A stretch of 64,000 nucleotides of DNA from CAVZQN01 sp963837395. GTDB taxonomy: Bacteria; Acidobacteriota; HRBIN11; JAKEFK01. Below the pieces are notes generated by a model. The model was not told where the DNA came from and did no database searches. It worked only from the letters and a program-made list of their open reading frames with translations. Shown here piece by piece: positions 60,745-64,000 of the stretch. A program made the translations under genes and the position numbers. Every line of letters starts with the position of its first letter. The stretch's first letter is position 1. The stretch is taken from NCBI GenBank assembly GCA_963837395.1, contig CAWINI010000004.1, positions 2,852,001-2,916,000 of the forward strand, read 5' to 3'.

Positions 60745-63052
60745 TCAGTATAACCAGCTCAGTGACAGACGGAATGATCGTGGTTCGATTGGATGCGTGT
60801 GGATATCATCGATTCCGTCGCTCGGTTCGCCTGGCAGGCGGGATGTGTAGAAATAATCAATATCACTGGCTTTGGAATTGAGTAAATTGAAAATATCCAG
60901 TGCAACATTCCACTTTTTCGCAATCTGATATCCAACTTTTGTGCTTATCAATGATGATGACTTAGAACGAACGCTGTTATCTTCAATCAATGGGCGTGGG
61001 CCAAAATAACGCCAGCCAACACTTCCAAAAAAGTTGTGAATATTTTCGATAAAAGTATTTAGTGACACTATAGCGTCTGGTGCGCCGGGGATTTTGTTTC
61101 CTGCTGGGTCGAAGTTTGAAAATCTTGCATGTGAAAATGCCAGATCTGTTTCAAACTTAAGCCATGAAAGCGGTCGATAATCCAGAGTCAACTCAATTCC
61201 TGTACGCCTACTTGGATAGCTCGCTTCAGTAATCCCGGCATCACCAACAAACAATAATTCCGAATCAGAATCCAAATGCCACAATGCTGCTGTTCCTTCG
61301 AACCCCTTTACAAAGTTTGTACGAATTCCGAATTCGTATCCTTTGACTCTAACTAGCGGATCCACTCTTTGTGCAGGTTCAAGCGTCACGGGATCTAAAG
61401 TAATGGTTGTACCGCGGGCATCATTACTGTGATAGCCATAACCAAAATTGAAATAGTATTCAGTATTTTTCCACGGCCCAAAGATGAGTGAAGCGCGTGG
61501 ACTCGCTTTTGATGCTGATTCTGTTCCGGAATTTTCTGCGATATTACTATGGACATCGAAATGAAATACATCGCCGCGGATTCCAGCTATGGTTCTAAAC
61601 CAATCACTCCATTGAGTGTGATTTTCATAATAAAGTCCAACACTTCTTTCTCCGACACTGTCTTGCCTCGTGGTTGATAAACGTTGTCTTGCTTGAGTGT
61701 GATATAAACCAACGTTATCAATGCTGTCATTTCTAAATTGAATTCCCGCTTCATTCCAGGATTCGTTTCCGAATAAATTCCAACCCCAATGTTGTTTCGC
61801 TTGAAACCCGGCAACGGTTCGATCATCGGCTTGTTCAAATTGATCACCATGAATTGGATCGTCCAGGTAGTAAGTAAAATTCGAAAACAAGTTGAGTTTG
61901 TAATCCAACAAATATGCTGAGGCTTGAGTTATTGAACTCTCCCAAGTGTGTTGCCACTCCGCCGACAAACTATATCGATGTGTTTCTCCACCATCAGTGG
62001 GATCGATAGCGCCAAATCGATCAATCAATCCCGAATCTGTCGCTCGTTCAGCAACCTGATCTGTTGAATTCCATTCTCCGCGATAACCCATGCCGGTTAT
62101 TCTGAATGCATTTTGAGAATCTCCGGCGCTGTAACGAATGATTCCGTTGATCTTTCGAAAATCATCAGGATTGATCCAGGGTCCGTCATTGTGTGAAAGT
62201 TCTAAACCATAGAGAAAATTGCCGCTGCCTAATCTAAATGAAGATGCAAGTAATCCGCGCGCGTATCCCTGGTTGCCGCCGGTCGCTTCAGCAATTCCAT
62301 TCTTCAAAAAATTTGCATATCGAACTTTGATTGAGCCTACAGAAGAAAAATCTCCCTGAGCAGAATCGTAGGGACCTTTTTGAAATTGAACAGCGCTGAT
62401 AAGTTCCGGAATCAAGAAATTCAAATCTGCATAACCCTGGCCGTGTGCATGTGTTGGAAAATTCACTGGAATGTCATTTACAGAAATTGCGAGATCTGTG
62501 CCGTGATCCAGATTGAATCCGCGCAAATAATATTGATTGGCTTTTCCTTCTCCGCTATGCTGACTAACAATTACACCAGGAACGGTTTCAGCGACTTCAC
62601 CCGGTCGCAGAAAGCTGCGGTGCTCTAATTGTTCTCCGGTTACAACACCTTGAGATGATGCATCAGCAATTCCAGTTAATGTGTCCAGCGATTCTGTAAT
62701 ATCGGCCAAATTCATATAAGTATTTTTGCTAGTCACCACGATTTGCGCACTCAGTGCAGGAAGCAAAGTAACATCCAGGGAGAAATTCGTTTGTAAGGAA
62801 ACATCTTTGGTAAATGTGGTGAAGTTGAATAGCCTTGCAATAATTTTTGTAAGAACCAGCCGAAAGTTGATCGAACACAAAGGTTCCATCATTCTGGGAA
62901 TAAATAATTTTGGAACCTGTTGTCTGACCTGTTATTTCTATTGTGACTCCAGGTAAGACCTGTCCATCTTCATCATGAACTTTGCCGGTTATCTGTGCGG
63001 CTTCTGAGAAGATGGGCAAGATTAATATCAATAAAACGAATATCCTAAGCAT
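60745..63052 (-). pseudogene. TonB-dependent receptor, frameshifted near the N-terminus
   Basis: 768 residues restored. Signal peptide from ATG 63052 (MLRIFVLLILILPIFSEA), a carboxypeptidase-regulatory-like domain (about 18-90, TGKVHDEDGQVLPG), then plug and barrel. The first frame closes at 62729; the second begins near GSYK and continues IIARLFNFTTF to 60745. The shift lies in an A5 run (GTTCTTACAAAAATTATTGC); A4 restores the frame. This one has no GGWCC nearby. His residues FPTHAHGQGY and DIHTHPIEP suggest metal. Adjacent to the other metal-type genes. Confidence 0.82.
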
Positions 63053-63156
63053 CAGGGAACTCGCTAAATAAGATTCTGCCTTTGATAATATACGTTTAAT
63101 TGCTAAAGAAAGATTATGTCCGGTTATACTGTATGCTGAACCGTTTTTCAGATGTA

Positions 63157-63558
63157 ATGAAAAAGAAGCTGATCCACGCAGTTCTATTACTGCTTCTAAT
63201 CCCAACAATTTTTGCTTGCCGCCATCCAATTGAGACCGATCCTGGTCAATCACCGGAAATTACTAATTTGCAGATTGCGCCTGAGGCTGTTTGTGGCAGC
63301 GCAATGGTTAGTTTTACATTGACGGATCCGAACAATGATCAAATTGATTGGGAAGCAAAAATGAATACTGATGTTTTTGGAAATGTCGAACAAAAATCAG
63401 GGAAAGAAGCGAGTGGAACAACCGTTCAAGATAGATTCAAAGCTCTGACTGGCACAGCACATCGTCACAGGGTCAAATTAACAATTACAGCCCGTGATGA
63501 TAAAGGAAATGAAGCTCAACCCGCAGAAGTCGAGTTCTTTGTATTTTATCCATGTTGA
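63157..63558 (+). CDS. Lipoprotein, unknown function
   Basis: 133 residues from ATG 63157, chosen for the lipoprotein signal MKKKLIHAVLLLLLIPTIFAC. Beta-rich (Ig-like) composition after about residue 30 and a final Cys (FYPC). It overlaps the next gene by 7 bp, so the two are probably coupled. Divergent from the TonB receptor. Confidence 0.75.
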   Translation: MKKKLIHAVLLLLLIPTIFACRHPIETDPGQSPEITNLQIAPEAVCGSAMVSFTLTDPNNDQIDWEAKMNTDVFGNVEQKSGKEASGTTVQDRFKALTGTAHRHRVKLTITARDDKGNEAQPAEVEFFVFYPC

Positions 63559-64000
63559 AATTCGATAAGCTCGCTTGGATTGTTTTACTGATAACACCAT
63601 CACTTGTAATGGCATCTGGGCACGGTCCGCTATTTGGGTTAGCGACTCCCACAAATTTCAAAAATTCATGGACCCTTGATATTGGTGAAATGAATCGCCG
63701 TGGCGCAATTTCCACCGATATTTCCATGCGAGCTCTTCTTTCGTATGGTGTTACTGAAGACATTACAGCGAGTTTTTCGGCTCCATATATGTTTCGTGGC
63801 GTCAACCTTGTTCCAGGACGTCAAGCTGGAACGATGCCATGCACATCTGATTTTGAAGCTTATGGTGCGTGGCGATTTCACAAAAAAAGCTTAGGCATTG
63901 GGAAACGGATTGAGAGCACTATATATGGAGGGATTATTGTTCCAACCGGGCAACAGGCTCATGATTTTTTTGGTGATCACAAAGAGACTCAAGGTTTTTG
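63552..64000 (+). CDS. Secreted protein, barrel-like, 3' end missing
   Basis: 149 residues seen, open at the window edge. Signal peptide (MLKFDKLAWIVLLITPSLVMA), then FGLATPTNFKNSWTLDIGEMN and alternating strands that look like an outer-membrane barrel or porin-like protein. The start overlaps the lipoprotein gene by 7 bp. Probably another component of the metal locus; function not recognised. Confidence 0.7.
   Translation, partial: MLKFDKLAWIVLLITPSLVMASGHGPLFGLATPTNFKNSWTLDIGEMNRRGAISTDISMRALLSYGVTEDITASFSAPYMFRGVNLVPGRQAGTMPCTSDFEAYGAWRFHKKSLGIGKRIESTIYGGIIVPTGQQAHDFFGDHKETQGF

Overview
The window comes from a Gram-negative, oxygen-respiring bacterium of moderate-to-low G+C (about 42-45% by eye). 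It encodes TonB receptors, outer-membrane barrels, a PagL-like lipid A deacylase and an aa3-type oxidase. Eukaryote-like Ser/Thr kinases with TPRs sit behind ECF sigma factors, and BON/CsbD stress proteins and many short intergenic palindromes are present. This mix fits Acidobacteriota or a related uncultured lineage. That is inference; no marker gene settles it.

Layout. 1-3.9 kb: 3' part of an NtrC-type activator, a secreted beta-helix protein and a PagL-like protein, the last two each cut by one in-frame TGA. 3.98-12.5 kb: tRNA-Arg(TCG), then an eight-gene minus-strand respiratory cluster (caa3/aa3 oxidase subunits, cupredoxin, di-heme cytochrome c, haem-tagged barrel) and a small + strand gene. 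It ends in a 45-bp copy of the tRNA 3' end, so it looks like an island inserted at tRNA-Arg. 12.5-15.5 kb: ACT-domain protein, LysW-like zinc protein and methionine-salvage genes mtnB-mtnD-mtnC. 15.4-20.3 kb: ECF sigma/anti-sigma pair and an envelope-stress set (glycine-zipper, CsbD, BON proteins, DUF1328, a lone receiver domain). 20.3-27 kb: YihY, tRNA-Arg(CCG), a DUF2231-like protein, two GH5-like paralogues, an MFS exporter and a HEAT-repeat protein. 27.1-32 kb: operon of amino-acid permease, sarcosine-oxidase-like flavoenzyme, DUF885 peptidase and thioesterase. 32-37.2 kb: VapBC-type module with a readable promoter/operator, then sigma factor - TPR kinase - secreted protein. 37.4-49.6 kb: secreted proteins, cytochrome c, serine hydrolase operon, YqgE, DUF3592, a second permease, an HtrA-like protease with a pseudo-protease partner, and an alpha/beta hydrolase. 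49.6-56 kb: one 2,150-residue protein with two kinase domains, an AAA-type NTPase, a helical repeat region and two peptide-type solute-binding domains. 56.2-64 kb: two TonB receptors with Cys/His-rich secreted proteins and a TlpA-like lipoprotein, probably a metal-acquisition locus.

A theme across the window: ten genes are interrupted by a single-base event, and in most of them the event lies in or beside GGWCC, often such that restoring the protein restores GGWCC. The simplest reading is a systematic read error at a methylated GGWCC motif, not ten real pseudogenes. Where I mark 'pseudogene' below I mean 'interrupted as read here'.
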